In this document: positions 21,862-28,394 of the stretch, in pieces
Numbering within the stretch: position 1 is the first letter of the stretch
Layout: every line of letters begins with the position of its first letter
DNA from: Woeseiaceae bacterium
Lineage (GTDB): Bacteria > Pseudomonadota > Gammaproteobacteria > Steroidobacterales > Woeseiaceae
Assembly (NCBI GenBank): GCA_013138675.1
Contig: WTCH01000349.1
Coordinates: 1 to 28,394 of the forward strand
DNA length: 28,394 nt
Direction of reading: 5' to 3'
The notes under the pieces: generated by a model
What the model saw: only the letters and a program-made list of their open reading frames with translations
Database searches by the model: none
Told to the model about the DNA's origin: nothing
Made by a program: the position numbers and the translations under genes

Positions 21862-23127
21862 ATGTCAGACCTCGACACCAATTGGAACTGGGAGCGGCCG
21901 ATCGCGGCCCCGGGCCGGATGCACGTCGACTTCGAAGAACGCGTCGATTTTCAGCGACTGCACCGTTATCGCGTCGCCAGGGCGCGTCAGGCGCTGGAGA
22001 ACTCCGACCTCGGCTCGTTGCTGTGTTTCGATAACAACAACATCCGTTACCTGACGAGCAGCGTCATTGGTGAGTGGAGCCGCGACAAGATCTGTCGCTA
22101 CGCCCTGTTTACCGGCAACCCTGATCCGTACCTGTGGGACTTTGGCTCAGCCGCGGCTCACCATCGCCTGTACGCTCCGTGGCTCAAGACCGATCATTGC
22201 AAGGCCGGCATGCTCGGCCTGCGCGGGTCGGTGCCGCCTGAGGCAAATTTGCTCAAGAACGCCGCGCGCGAAATACACGATCTTCTAAAGGCGCAGGGCG
22301 TTGCAGATATGCCGGTTGGCGTCGATATTGTCGAGCCACCGATGCTGTTCGCGCTTCAGCAAGAGGGCCTCGAAATCCGAGACGCGCAACAGGTGTTCCT
22401 CGATGCACGTCAGATCAAGAGCATGGACGAGATCATCCTGTTGAACATGTCGGCCGCAATGGTTGACGGCGCCTACCAGGAAATTGCCGAGCAACTGAAG
22501 CCCGGTGTGCGCGAAAACGAAATGGTCGCGATGGCGAACAAGTTTCTCTATGACAACGGGTCGGATGACGTTGAGGCCATTAACGCAGTCTCCGGCGAAC
22601 GTTGCGCACCGCATCCACACAATTTCACGGATCGCATGTATCGGCCGGGCGACCAGGCATTTTTCGACATTATTCAGTCGTACATGGGATATCGAACCTG
22701 CTACTACCGCACTTTGAACATCGGCCTTTCCACACCTGCACAGGAAGATGCCTACAAGCAGGCGCGCGAGTGGATCGATGTCGCGATCAATTTGGTGCGA
22801 CCGGGCATGACCACTGACAAGATCGCGGCGCTGTGGCCTAAAGCCGAGGAATTTGGTTTTGCCAACGAGATGGAGGCTTTTGGTCTGCAGTTCGGCCACG
22901 GGCTGGGCCTCGCCCTGCATGAGCGACCGATCATCAGCCGACTGGTGTCTTTCGACAACCCGTTTGAGTTACAGGAAGGGATGGTATTTGCCCTGGAAAC
23001 CTATTGCCCCGCTGCCGATGGTAACGGCGCCGCGCGCATTGAAGAAGAAGTTGTCGTAACGAGTGATGGATGCCGGGTTATCACCCTGTTCCCGGCGCAG
23101 GATTTGTTTATTGCGAATAAGTATTGA
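21862..23127 (+). CDS. M24-fold metallohydrolase (Xaa-Pro peptidase/creatinase-like)
   Basis: This 421-aa cytoplasmic protein has a creatinase-like N-terminal domain (about 30-185) and a pita-bread M24 domain (about 190-415). Of the five metal ligands, Asp269 (FFDII), His346 (FGHGLGL), Glu379 (ALETY) and Glu394 (RIEEEV) are kept. The second Asp, expected in GYxxDxxRT, is Cys280 in GYRTCYYRT. The M24 superfamily includes aminopeptidases, creatinase, ectoine hydrolase DoeA and the DMSP lyase DddP, so peptidase activity is not assured. As first gene of an operon with a TRAP transporter and a LacI-type regulator, it most likely acts on the imported compound. The gap to dctP is one base. I cannot name the substrate. 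Confidence 0.88.
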   Translation: MSDLDTNWNWERPIAAPGRMHVDFEERVDFQRLHRYRVARARQALENSDLGSLLCFDNNNIRYLTSSVIGEWSRDKICRYALFTGNPDPYLWDFGSAAAHHRLYAPWLKTDHCKAGMLGLRGSVPPEANLLKNAAREIHDLLKAQGVADMPVGVDIVEPPMLFALQQEGLEIRDAQQVFLDARQIKSMDEIILLNMSAAMVDGAYQEIAEQLKPGVRENEMVAMANKFLYDNGSDDVEAINAVSGERCAPHPHNFTDRMYRPGDQAFFDIIQSYMGYRTCYYRTLNIGLSTPAQEDAYKQAREWIDVAINLVRPGMTTDKIAALWPKAEEFGFANEMEAFGLQFGHGLGLALHERPIISRLVSFDNPFELQEGMVFALETYCPAADGNGAARIEEEVVVTSDGCRVITLFPAQDLFIANKY

Positions 23128-23128
23128 T

Positions 23129-24130
23129 ATGAAAGCATTCAAAAAAATCTCCGTAGCCGGGCTGTTGGCACTTGCAATGCTTGTCGCCGGTTGCGGCAAA
23201 TCGGACGATGATGGACCCATCCTGATCAAGTTCCCGCATGTCACGGCGCCTGGCACGCCGAAGGGTCAGGCTGCACAGCGTTTCAAGGACCTCGTCGACG
23301 AGCGGCTTGATGGCCGGGTGGTGGTAGAGGTGTATCCCTCTGGGCAATTGATGAGTGATGACGATTCACTCGATGCCCTGGCATTCGGCGAGGTACAGAT
23401 GATAGCGATTTCCTTGTCGAAGCTGGATCGGCTCACGCATAAGTTCCAGGTGTTTGATTTGCCGTTCCTGTTTCCCGATCTCTCGACCGTTGAGCGGTTT
23501 CAGGCAAGCCAGGAAGGGATGTCACTACTCGACTCGATGTCGGACAAAGGCCTGAGGGGGCTGACGTTCTGGCACAACGGCATGAAACAATTTGGTGGCC
23601 CGATACCGATGCGCAGTCCCGATGCTGCGGTCGGACTCAAGTTCCGTGTCATGGAATCGGACGTGCTGCAGGCTCAGGTACTTCAGATTGGTGGTAATCC
23701 GCAGAAGATAGCCTTCGGTGAGGTCTACCAGGCTTTGCAGACCGGGGCCGTCGACGCACAGGAGAATACCTGGTCAAATATTTACTCGTCGAAATTCTTC
23801 GAGGTGCAGGACTACCTGATGGAGACGAATCACGGCTACATCGGCTACCTGGTCGCGGTGAACCCTGAATTCTGGGATGGCCTTCCCGAGGAAATTCGCG
23901 CTGAACTGGACACAATCGTCAATGAAGTTGGTGTGTGGGCCAATGAACAGGCATCCGTGATCAACGAGGATGGAAAGCAGAAAATCATCGCGTCAGGCCA
24001 GTCGGAAGTGCTGGCACTTAGCGCCGAGGAACTGGCCGTGTGGCAAGACGCAATGACACCGGTCTGGGATCAATTCGAAGGAAATATTGGCGCTGAATTT
24101 ATCGAGGCTGCACTCGCGGCCCGGCAGTAA
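23129..24130 (+). CDS. dctP: TRAP transporter substrate-binding protein (DctP family), lipoprotein
   Basis: This 333-aa protein is the extracytoplasmic receptor of a TRAP transporter. It has a signal peptide with lipobox LVAGC (Cys22) and then a DctP fold. The carboxylate-binding arginine is Arg173 in GLKFRVMES, and the hallmark region GEVYQALQTGAVDAQENTWSNIYSSKFFEVQ follows. DctP proteins bind C4-dicarboxylates and other organic acids. A lipid anchor is unusual in Gram-negative TRAP receptors, which are mostly free in the periplasm. The frame opens at 23063, but only the ATG at 23129 gives the signal peptide, and it begins one base after the M24 stop (TGATATG). Confidence 0.94.
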   Translation: MKAFKKISVAGLLALAMLVAGCGKSDDDGPILIKFPHVTAPGTPKGQAAQRFKDLVDERLDGRVVVEVYPSGQLMSDDDSLDALAFGEVQMIAISLSKLDRLTHKFQVFDLPFLFPDLSTVERFQASQEGMSLLDSMSDKGLRGLTFWHNGMKQFGGPIPMRSPDAAVGLKFRVMESDVLQAQVLQIGGNPQKIAFGEVYQALQTGAVDAQENTWSNIYSSKFFEVQDYLMETNHGYIGYLVAVNPEFWDGLPEEIRAELDTIVNEVGVWANEQASVINEDGKQKIIASGQSEVLALSAEELAVWQDAMTPVWDQFEGNIGAEFIEAALAARQ

Positions 24131-24150
24131 GCGGTAATACGGACGATGAG

Positions 24151-24633
24151 ATGACGGGGAGCATCAATCGCCTGGAGGAAGGAGTGCTGGCAACGTTGCT
24201 GGCGCTAATGACTATCCTGACCTTCGTGCAGGTTGTGTTGCGCTACGCATTTAACAGCGGGTTGGTTTGGTCGCTCGAAGCCACGACTTATCTGTTTGCA
24301 GCGTTGATCCTTTTTGGTATGTCTTACGGCGTTCGCACACAAACGCACATTGCGGTAGATCTCGTTATACGGCGACTTCCAAGACGCGCTGCCAAAATCG
24401 TCAATCTGGTCGCCATTCTGGCCTGCCTTTCTTATGCCCTGCTTATGCTCTATGGGTCGGCGGTGTTTGTTGACCGCTTGATGATTCTCGGCAACCATGC
24501 ACGTGACATACCGTTGCCGAAATGGCTGCTTACGGTAACGATGCCGCTTGGCTTTACGCTGCTGGCTTTTCGTTTTCTTGAGGCGGGCTGGCGAATATTG
24601 CGCGGCGAGCGAGAGACAGAGACCGGGTCATGA
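24151..24633 (+). CDS. dctQ: TRAP transporter small permease subunit (DctQ)
   Basis: This 160-aa inner-membrane protein has four hydrophobic segments, as usual for DctQ. The first is in LATLLALMTILTFVQVVLRYAFN, and the family motif VWSLEATTYLFAALILFGMSYGVRTQTHIAVDLV follows. DctQ is the small membrane subunit that joins DctM to form the sodium-driven transporter fed by DctP. The gene lies 20 bases after dctP and overlaps dctM by ATGA. The start at 24151 is the only ATG before the first helix in frame. The tail is basic and acidic mixed (RGERETETGS). Confidence 0.93.
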   Translation: MTGSINRLEEGVLATLLALMTILTFVQVVLRYAFNSGLVWSLEATTYLFAALILFGMSYGVRTQTHIAVDLVIRRLPRRAAKIVNLVAILACLSYALLMLYGSAVFVDRLMILGNHARDIPLPKWLLTVTMPLGFTLLAFRFLEAGWRILRGERETETGS

Positions 24634-25910
24634 CAGCGATTTTTCTGCTGGTCATGTTATTCGTCCTGTTGTTCATCGGCGTGCCCGTTGCGGTGTCGCT
24701 GGGTTTCGCCAGCGTGTTGACGATGTTGTTGTTCGGCGATCAGTCGCTGCTTTCGTCGGCGCAGAAATTTTTTCACACGATGCACGTCTACCCGTTGCTT
24801 GCTGTACCTTTTTTCATACTGGCCGGCGCGTTCATGACCACGGGCGGTGTGGCTCGGCGCATGATTGACTTCGCCAACGCACTTGTTGGCCATTTTCGTG
24901 GCGGCCTGGCAATGGCGGCGCTCCTGGCCAGCGCATTTTTTGCAGCCGTATCGGGATCGGCGCCGGCGACGGTCGTCGCTGTCGGCAGCGTCATGATCGG
25001 TGGCATGGTGGCGTCCGGTTACTCGAAAGGCTTTGCGGCCGGTGTAATCTGTAACTCCGGAACACTCGGTATCCTGATCCCGCCATCGCTCGTGATGGTC
25101 GTCTACGGGGCAATTACGGAAACATCGATCGGTAAGCTCTTCATCGCGGGCGTACTGCCGGGCATCATTCTAACGCTGGTCATGATGCTGACGCTGATTG
25201 TCATCGCTCGCAAACAGGATATGCCACGCCAGGAGCGGGCCAGCTGGCGCACGGTTGCCAGGACGTTTCGTGAGGCGCTGTGGGGCCTGATGCTGGTCGT
25301 AATCATTCTCGGCGGTATTTACGCCGGCATTTTTACGCCAACCGAGGCGGCCGCGGTTTCAGCGGTGTACGCATTCCTGATTGCTGTTTTCGTCTACAAG
25401 GACATCGGCCTCAAAGACGTCCCCGGCGTACTCGTCGACGCGAGCCGGGTGACAGTGATGTTGATGTTCATCATTGCCAATGCATTCATGTTCGCGTTCC
25501 TTCTGACGACCGAGCAGATTCCTCAATTCGCGTCGGAACTTCTTGTCAGCATGGGGTTGCCAGTGTGGGGTTTCCTGCTGCTGTTGAACCTCCTGCTGTT
25601 GATCGCCGGCAACTTCATGGAGCCGACCTCAGTGGTCCTGATCCTCACGCCGATCGTATTTCCAATCGCAGTCGACATGGGAATTGATCCGATTCACCTC
25701 GGAATCCTGATGATCGTCAACATGCAAATTGGTCTTGTCACGCCGCCGGTCGGGCTCAACCTGTTTGTCACTGCAGCGGTCGCGAAGTTGTCTCTCGAAG
25801 ACACTGTCAGGGCGAGCATGCCCTGGCTGATTGTGTTGCTGGGCGTATTGATGTTGATTACATTCGTACCCTGGATTTCTCTCGTTATTCCGGAGTTGTT
25901 GTTCGAATGA
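24630..25910 (+). CDS. dctM: TRAP transporter large permease subunit (DctM)
   Basis: This 426-aa inner-membrane protein has about twelve to thirteen hydrophobic segments and is the substrate-translocating subunit. Family signatures include FFAAVSGSAPATVVAVGSVM, GTLGILIPPSLVMVVYGAITETSIGKLFIAGVLPG, and the second-half copy LLIAGNFMEPTSVVLILTPIVFPIA followed by QIGLVTPPVGLNLFV. The length is normal. The ATG lies within the stop of dctQ (ATGA), and its own stop overlaps the start of the lacI-type gene in the same way, so the genes are translationally coupled. Transport is driven by a sodium gradient in known members. Confidence 0.96.
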   Translation: MTAIFLLVMLFVLLFIGVPVAVSLGFASVLTMLLFGDQSLLSSAQKFFHTMHVYPLLAVPFFILAGAFMTTGGVARRMIDFANALVGHFRGGLAMAALLASAFFAAVSGSAPATVVAVGSVMIGGMVASGYSKGFAAGVICNSGTLGILIPPSLVMVVYGAITETSIGKLFIAGVLPGIILTLVMMLTLIVIARKQDMPRQERASWRTVARTFREALWGLMLVVIILGGIYAGIFTPTEAAAVSAVYAFLIAVFVYKDIGLKDVPGVLVDASRVTVMLMFIIANAFMFAFLLTTEQIPQFASELLVSMGLPVWGFLLLLNLLLLIAGNFMEPTSVVLILTPIVFPIAVDMGIDPIHLGILMIVNMQIGLVTPPVGLNLFVTAAVAKLSLEDTVRASMPWLIVLLGVLMLITFVPWISLVIPELLFE

Positions 25911-26923
25911 AAAGAAAAGTCACGATTCGCGACGTCGCCGAGCACGTCGGGGTTCATCACTCGACCGTTTCCCGTGCGCTCAGTCCGAGCAAGCGTGACA
26001 AGATTTCACCGGCTGTCGTCAAGAAGGTTGAGGAGGCAGCGGACGAGCTCGGCTATTTCCCGAACATAGTCGCGTCATCACTAAAACAGAATCGCTCGTT
26101 TACAGTCGGCGTCCTGATCCCCGATCTGACAAACCCGTTGTTTCCACCAATGATTCGCGGCATTCAGGACACGGGGGAAGCAGCCGGCTATACGGTCATC
26201 ACGGCGAATACCGATGACGAGCAGGACAAGGAACTCAATGCTCTGCGTATTATGCGCGGCCGGGCGATCGAGGGCATGATCATCACGACGGCCCGGCGCG
26301 AAGACCGTATTGTCGATGAGTGCATCGCAAACGACATACCCTTCGTGCTCGTCAATCGCACGGTTGACCAGGACGGTATCAGCGCCGTAATCGTTGACGA
26401 CGACCACGGTGTGCGTTCGGTGCTTGATCACCTGGTCGGCCTTGGACACAAGCGCATAGCACATGTGTCCGGCCCGCAACATGCGTCCACTGGTTTCGGG
26501 CGTGCGCAGGCATTCACCCAGTGCATGACCGCTCACGACCTGCAAGGTGATCTCATTGAGCCAGCCGACAAATACTCGATCGAGGAAGGCAGGCGCGCAT
26601 TCACACGGCTCTTCGCGCGCGATAAAAAACTAACAGCTGTTGTCGCAGCGAACGACTTGCTGGCGCTCGGCTGTATTGATGCGACGAAGGAACTCGGACT
26701 CCGCGTTCCGGAAAACATCTCAATTACCGGCTACGACGATATTCAGTTTGTCGATCGCATGAGCCCGGCGCTGACGACAGTGCAAGTGCCCAAGTACGAA
26801 ATGGGCGCGCTCGCGACGCAAAAGTTGCTCGATATGATCGCCGGTGATGATTCGAGCGCATCCATTGTTCGCATGCAGCCCAGGCTGGTCGTCAGGGAAT
26901 CGACGGCGGCTGCGTCAGCCTAG
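25907..26923 (+). CDS. LacI-family transcriptional regulator
   Basis: This 338-aa regulator has the N-terminal HTH VTIRDVAEHVGVHHSTVSRALSP (residues about 5-27), a hinge helix (ASSLKQ, about 60) and a periplasmic-binding-protein-like effector domain (about 65-330, starting FTVGVLIPDLTNPLFPPMIRGI). It overlaps dctM by ATGA as last gene of the M24-dctPQM operon. It probably senses the transported compound or a product and represses the operon. The palindrome at 21811 is a possible operator. LacI regulators mostly respond to sugars or nucleosides, so control of a TRAP/M24 operon is notable. Its stop overlaps the stop of the convergent amidohydrolase gene by four bases (CTAG). Confidence 0.95.
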   Translation: MKRKVTIRDVAEHVGVHHSTVSRALSPSKRDKISPAVVKKVEEAADELGYFPNIVASSLKQNRSFTVGVLIPDLTNPLFPPMIRGIQDTGEAAGYTVITANTDDEQDKELNALRIMRGRAIEGMIITTARREDRIVDECIANDIPFVLVNRTVDQDGISAVIVDDDHGVRSVLDHLVGLGHKRIAHVSGPQHASTGFGRAQAFTQCMTAHDLQGDLIEPADKYSIEEGRRAFTRLFARDKKLTAVVAANDLLALGCIDATKELGLRVPENISITGYDDIQFVDRMSPALTTVQVPKYEMGALATQKLLDMIAGDDSSASIVRMQPRLVVRESTAAASA

Positions 26924-27999
26924 CGAATGTGGAAAACCCGTCGCGCGTTTTCCTCATAGATCATTCTTCTGTTTTCGTGGCTGATCGGTGCGTCATCGAG
27001 CCAACGCGTGCCAGCATCGCTGGGTGCGAACGGGTAATCGACACCGAACAGGATGCGTTCAGGACCGAGTACCTTGAGAGATAACTCCAGGATCGGATCC
27101 CAGAACATTCCGCTGGTCGTGATGACAAAATTATCTCTGAAATAGTCGCTGGGTTTGCGCTTGATTGTTGTGAGCTGCTCCCGGGCAGCGATCTTGTCGA
27201 ACCTGTCGAGCCAGAAAGGCAGACCTTCTCCCATGTGGCCAAGCGCAATCCTGAGCTTCGGAAATTCGTCGAAGACGCCGCACAGCAAGAGGCGAATGGC
27301 GTGTGTTGATGCCTCGGCATGAAAGCCCCACATCGGGCTGTCCATCGAATAGTCGGCGAACGGCGCATACATTTGCGGCGGCGGCTTACGTGGATGCATG
27401 TAGATCGTTGCGTCATTCGCTTGGGCGGCTTCGAATATGGGCCAGAATTTACGGTCGTCGAGATATTCGCCCTTGGTGTAAGAGTTGATCAGTACGCCAT
27501 TCAACTTCAGCGTGGACATACCGCGTTCGATTTCCATCGCCGCCGCCGCTGGATCCTGCGGCGCAATCGTGGTCAAACCGGCGAAGCGATCAGGGTGCTC
27601 GCCGATAGCAGCGGCGAGCAGCTCATTCGTGTGTTTCGCGAGCTCAGTTCCCTGTTGTGGCCCGAATATTTGTACGCCTGGAGACCACAGCGACAATAAC
27701 TGCATATCGATCCGCCCTGCATCCATGGCTGCCAGTCGTCCGTCACCGAGATCCAGTAGCTGTTGCGTCAGTGAGGCTGCTTTCGGCGGCAGGCCGAGGC
27801 CGACCTCGTCTGTCGGATTGCCCGCAATGAACGCGGCGGTCGCATCGTAGACCTCTGACGTCCCGAATGTTTCCTCCGTGGCGATGCGAAAATACTCGCT
27901 GTCGGTGGCGGCGCGTGCGACTGCGGCAGGACCCAGTGCAGCGGCCGTTGAGATCATTGCGCTATGGCGAAGAAACTTGCGGCGAGACTTGTCAGGCAT
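26920..27999 (-). CDS. Tat-exported amidohydrolase-2 family protein (ACMSD/resorcylate decarboxylase-like)
   Basis: This 359-aa protein starts with a twin-arginine signal (SRRKFLRHS, then a hydrophobic stretch to AVARA, about residue 30), so it is exported folded. The rest is an amidohydrolase-2 TIM barrel. His202 (YMHPRKP), His255 (GHMGEGLPFW) and Asp321 (FGVDYPF) match the metal and catalytic positions of the ACMSD and gamma-resorcylate decarboxylase group. The N-terminal metal motif, ExH or HxH in that group, reads E42-E-T44, so one His is lost. Members decarboxylate or hydrate small aromatic acids. The frame opens at 28377; the ATG at 27999 with upstream AGGAG gives the Tat signal. It is convergent with the lacI-type gene, so a link to the TRAP operon is possible but unproven. 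Confidence 0.9.
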   Translation of the reverse strand: MPDKSRRKFLRHSAMISTAAALGPAAVARAATDSEYFRIATEETFGTSEVYDATAAFIAGNPTDEVGLGLPPKAASLTQQLLDLGDGRLAAMDAGRIDMQLLSLWSPGVQIFGPQQGTELAKHTNELLAAAIGEHPDRFAGLTTIAPQDPAAAAMEIERGMSTLKLNGVLINSYTKGEYLDDRKFWPIFEAAQANDATIYMHPRKPPPQMYAPFADYSMDSPMWGFHAEASTHAIRLLLCGVFDEFPKLRIALGHMGEGLPFWLDRFDKIAAREQLTTIKRKPSDYFRDNFVITTSGMFWDPILELSLKVLGPERILFGVDYPFAPSDAGTRWLDDAPISHENRRMIYEENARRVFHIR

Positions 28000-28090
28000 G
28001 AGTCTATAGCTCCTGGCTGGTGCGGATGACTGGTTCGACACGGATCGTCTCTTTATAGTGAATGCACACCACAAAAGCAAAAGGACACGC

Positions 28091-28394
28091 ATGCAGCATC
28101 CGTCGATCACCAAGGCTCTTGAAACCATCCCGGTTGAACTCCGCGATGGCGTGGCGCGCTGGTTTGACCGGCTGGTTTCGGTACACGGGAACGTCGATCT
28201 GCCGGAAGATGTTACGCGGCAAGTCACCAGGCTCATCGCTTGCAGTGAGTTTGCTTCGTTGGTTTTACTGAAAGAGTGGCACTGGTTCCTCGACTGCCGT
28301 GAATCGCTGGACGCGGTCCCCGACAGAGCAGAGCTTGACAGTCTCGTTGACGCGGTCAGGCGCGACATCGAAGACATCGATGTCGCAAAGGAGC
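28091..28394 (+). CDS. glnE: Probable glutamine synthetase adenylyltransferase (GlnE), N-terminal fragment
   Basis: The frame starts at ATG 28091 after AAGGA and is open to the window edge for 101 codons without a stop. The visible part is helical and acidic. The segment VTRQVTRLIACSEFASLVLLKEW resembles the early GlnE region in which LxRVLACSDF is typical. GlnE adenylylates and de-adenylylates glutamine synthetase in response to PII. With only about a tenth of the expected length and no catalytic motif in view, the identification is moderate. It is divergent from the amidohydrolase gene; TATAGT at 28054 is a weak -10 candidate. Confidence 0.6.
   Translation, partial: MQHPSITKALETIPVELRDGVARWFDRLVSVHGNVDLPEDVTRQVTRLIACSEFASLVLLKEWHWFLDCRESLDAVPDRAELDSLVDAVRRDIEDIDVAKE

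Overview
The window looks like chromosomal DNA of a gammaproteobacterium. It is moderately GC-rich and densely coded. It carries a CysB-type LysR regulator divergent from a cysteine synthase, a PBP4-type DacB, a KefB-type antiporter, and at the right edge what looks like the start of glnE. A Woeseiales- or Steroidobacterales-like lineage would fit, but that is inference from gene content only. I see no rRNA, tRNA, CRISPR array, transposase or prophage.

Layout. (1) 1-1288: the [2Fe-2S] subunit of a xanthine-dehydrogenase-type molybdoenzyme (minus, with the first codons of the next gene at the left edge), divergent from a 123-aa protein of unknown role and a GIY-YIG protein. (2) 1292-6638: a minus-strand run of MATE exporter, cytosolic ABC ATPase, NERD protein, DUF819 membrane protein and a membrane-anchored metallo-beta-lactamase-fold protein. 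(3) 6657-8575: an unlisted 50-aa single-TM protein (plus) and a KefB/KefC-like antiporter (minus). (4) 8677-10444: a dienelactone-hydrolase-fold lipoprotein, a secreted hypothetical protein and a small PGPGW-type membrane protein. (5) 10445-14849: a sigma-54 activator (PAS-PAS-AAA+-HTH) overlapping dacB, followed by an SH3-domain anchor protein. Divergent from the activator, under a near-perfect sigma-54 promoter, lie a 49-aa exported mini-protein and a highly structured 3' region. (6) 14854-17072: cysB-like regulator and cysteine synthase, divergent. (7) 17183-21526: a GAF-GGDEF-EAL c-di-GMP protein, then a periplasmic beta-propeller/cytochrome c/cupredoxin fusion. (8) 21528-21776: an FmdB-like protein lacking its zinc cysteines. 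(9) 21862-26923: a tight operon of an M24-fold enzyme, TRAP transporter dctPQM and a LacI-type regulator. It is convergent with a Tat-exported amidohydrolase-2 protein. (10) 28091-end: the 5' part of a probable glnE.

The strongest candidate for an undescribed system is at 10445-12805. The activator gene and its likely target are divergent. The target has a 16/17 match to the sigma-54 consensus and two dyads at enhancer distance upstream. Its predicted transcript of about 420 nt encodes a tiny secreted or membrane peptide and ends in a chain of hairpins closing with a three-way junction and a U-rich tract. Second is the propeller-cytochrome-cupredoxin protein, whose domain set recalls cytochrome-fused nitrous oxide reductase but whose copper ligands differ. 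Third is the M24-TRAP-LacI catabolic operon, whose enzyme has Cys in place of a metal-binding Asp. Several other proteins also lack a hallmark residue of their family: FmdB, GGDEF, the MBL-fold protein and the amidohydrolase.
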